Part shown: positions 63,658-64,000 of the stretch, in pieces | Layout: each line of letters starts with the position of its first letter | Position numbering within the stretch: position 1 is the stretch's first letter | Source of the DNA: Nocardia abscessus NBRC 100374 | GTDB taxonomy: Bacteria; Actinomycetota; Actinomycetes; Mycobacteriales; Mycobacteriaceae | DNA: 64,000 nt | Assembly: GCF_000308455.1 (NCBI RefSeq) | Contig: NZ_BAFP01000269.1 | Span: forward strand, 1 to 64,000 | Reading direction: 5' to 3' | Notes under the pieces: generated by a model | Databases searched by the model: none | What the model saw: only the letters and a program-made list of their open reading frames with translations | What the model was told of the DNA's origin: nothing | Position numbers and translations under genes: made by a program

Positions 63658-63813
63658 ACTCCAGTCAGGGGCGACCCGGTCGTCGGCGTCGAAGACATCG
63701 CGGGGCACTCATAGCGAGCCCCGCCGGATCGCGAGATTCCCCGCGGCCGAGTGACAAGACTTCGCGGTCAGGCCCCCTGAACGAAGCTGGGTGATCATGA
63801 CAGAATCTCGATC

Positions 63814-64000
63814 ATGCCGATCGCCACCAGCTCGTTCGACCATGCCCGCTTGACAGTGACCGACATCGACAGATCCCGAGCCTTCTATGACGCCGTCTTC
63901 GGATGGCCGATCGCTTGGGAATGTCCCGCGGACGCGGACGAAGCCACCCGTGCGCGATTCGGGTTCCTCTTCGGCGGTGTGATCTACCAGATGGGTGATG
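63814..64000 (+). CDS. VOC/glyoxalase-fold protein, partial at the window edge
   Basis: The first 62 residues are visible: HARLTVTDIDRSRAFYDAVFGWPIAWE (the standard VOC start with the first metal His) and RFGFLFGGVIYQM. The family includes glyoxalases, dioxygenases and resistance proteins. The rest is outside the window. Confidence 0.85.
   Translation, partial: MPIATSSFDHARLTVTDIDRSRAFYDAVFGWPIAWECPADADEATRARFGFLFGGVIYQMGD

Noticed and set aside
1..64000. tRNA, rRNA and riboswitch genes
   Set aside because: I saw no cloverleaf, rRNA block or conserved riboswitch core while reading; a covariance-model scan would be needed to exclude small RNAs.

Overview
This is a high-GC actinobacterial chromosome segment. 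An F420-type LLM oxidoreductase, mycobacterial-type lipoproteins, DUF7144/DUF6325/SHOCT small proteins, an EACC1-type caspase remnant and many GTG starts fit a mycolic-acid actinomycete, most likely Nocardia or a close relative. This assignment rests on protein style and gene content, not on a marker gene. I saw no rRNA, tRNA or CRISPR array.

The most striking feature is a pair of colinear paralogous loci that have decayed in a complementary way. Locus A (about 0.3-7.3 kb) reads GH3 glucosidase - secreted lipase - XRE regulator - DUF305 - LVIVD-repeat protein - TetR - phosphotransferase. Locus B (about 32.5-53.3 kb) has the same order and orientation, with an 11.5 kb accessory island inserted between lipase and XRE. 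In A the GH3, XRE, DUF305 and LVIVD genes are intact, while the lipase, TetR and phosphotransferase are reduced to ends. In B the lipase, TetR, DUF7064/7065-like protein and phosphotransferase are intact, while GH3, XRE and LVIVD are remnants. A 16-bp palindrome (CTGCA-N6-TGCAG) precedes both lipases and the LVIVD gene and may be a shared operator.

Between the loci (7.5-32.5 kb) lies a mostly housekeeping or stress-type segment: a YihY-like membrane protein, a lipid kinase, DUF2252, small membrane proteins, a GH15 trehalase/glucoamylase, an MFS exporter, a YbdK-type carboxylate-amine ligase, a DyP peroxidase operon, a cation/proton antiporter, a class II amidotransferase, a GT1 glycosyltransferase and an HPF-like protein. 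Several short gene ends (SHOCT, membrane-protein C-terminus) lie in the intergenic spaces.

The island (35.6-47.1 kb) carries a tightly coupled five-gene recombinase module: a frameshifted tyrosine recombinase, a second intact tyrosine recombinase, a small HTH protein, an 808-aa protein with about eight zinc ribbons and a recombinase-like C-terminus lacking the catalytic Tyr, and a nucleotidyltransferase. An amino-acid permease/isochorismatase/TetR unit, a degenerate gene and an IS5-family (IS427-group-like) insertion sequence follow.

The right end (50.7-64 kb) holds regulator-plus-enzyme units with visible operators: TetR/LLM/enoyl-CoA hydratase, TetR beside a fused flavin-enzyme remnant, and MarR/old yellow enzyme. 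It also has a universal stress protein, a DsbA-like protein, a haloalkane-dehalogenase-like hydrolase, remnants of Tn3 transposase, caspase-TPR and GH1 genes, and a partial VOC protein at the window edge.
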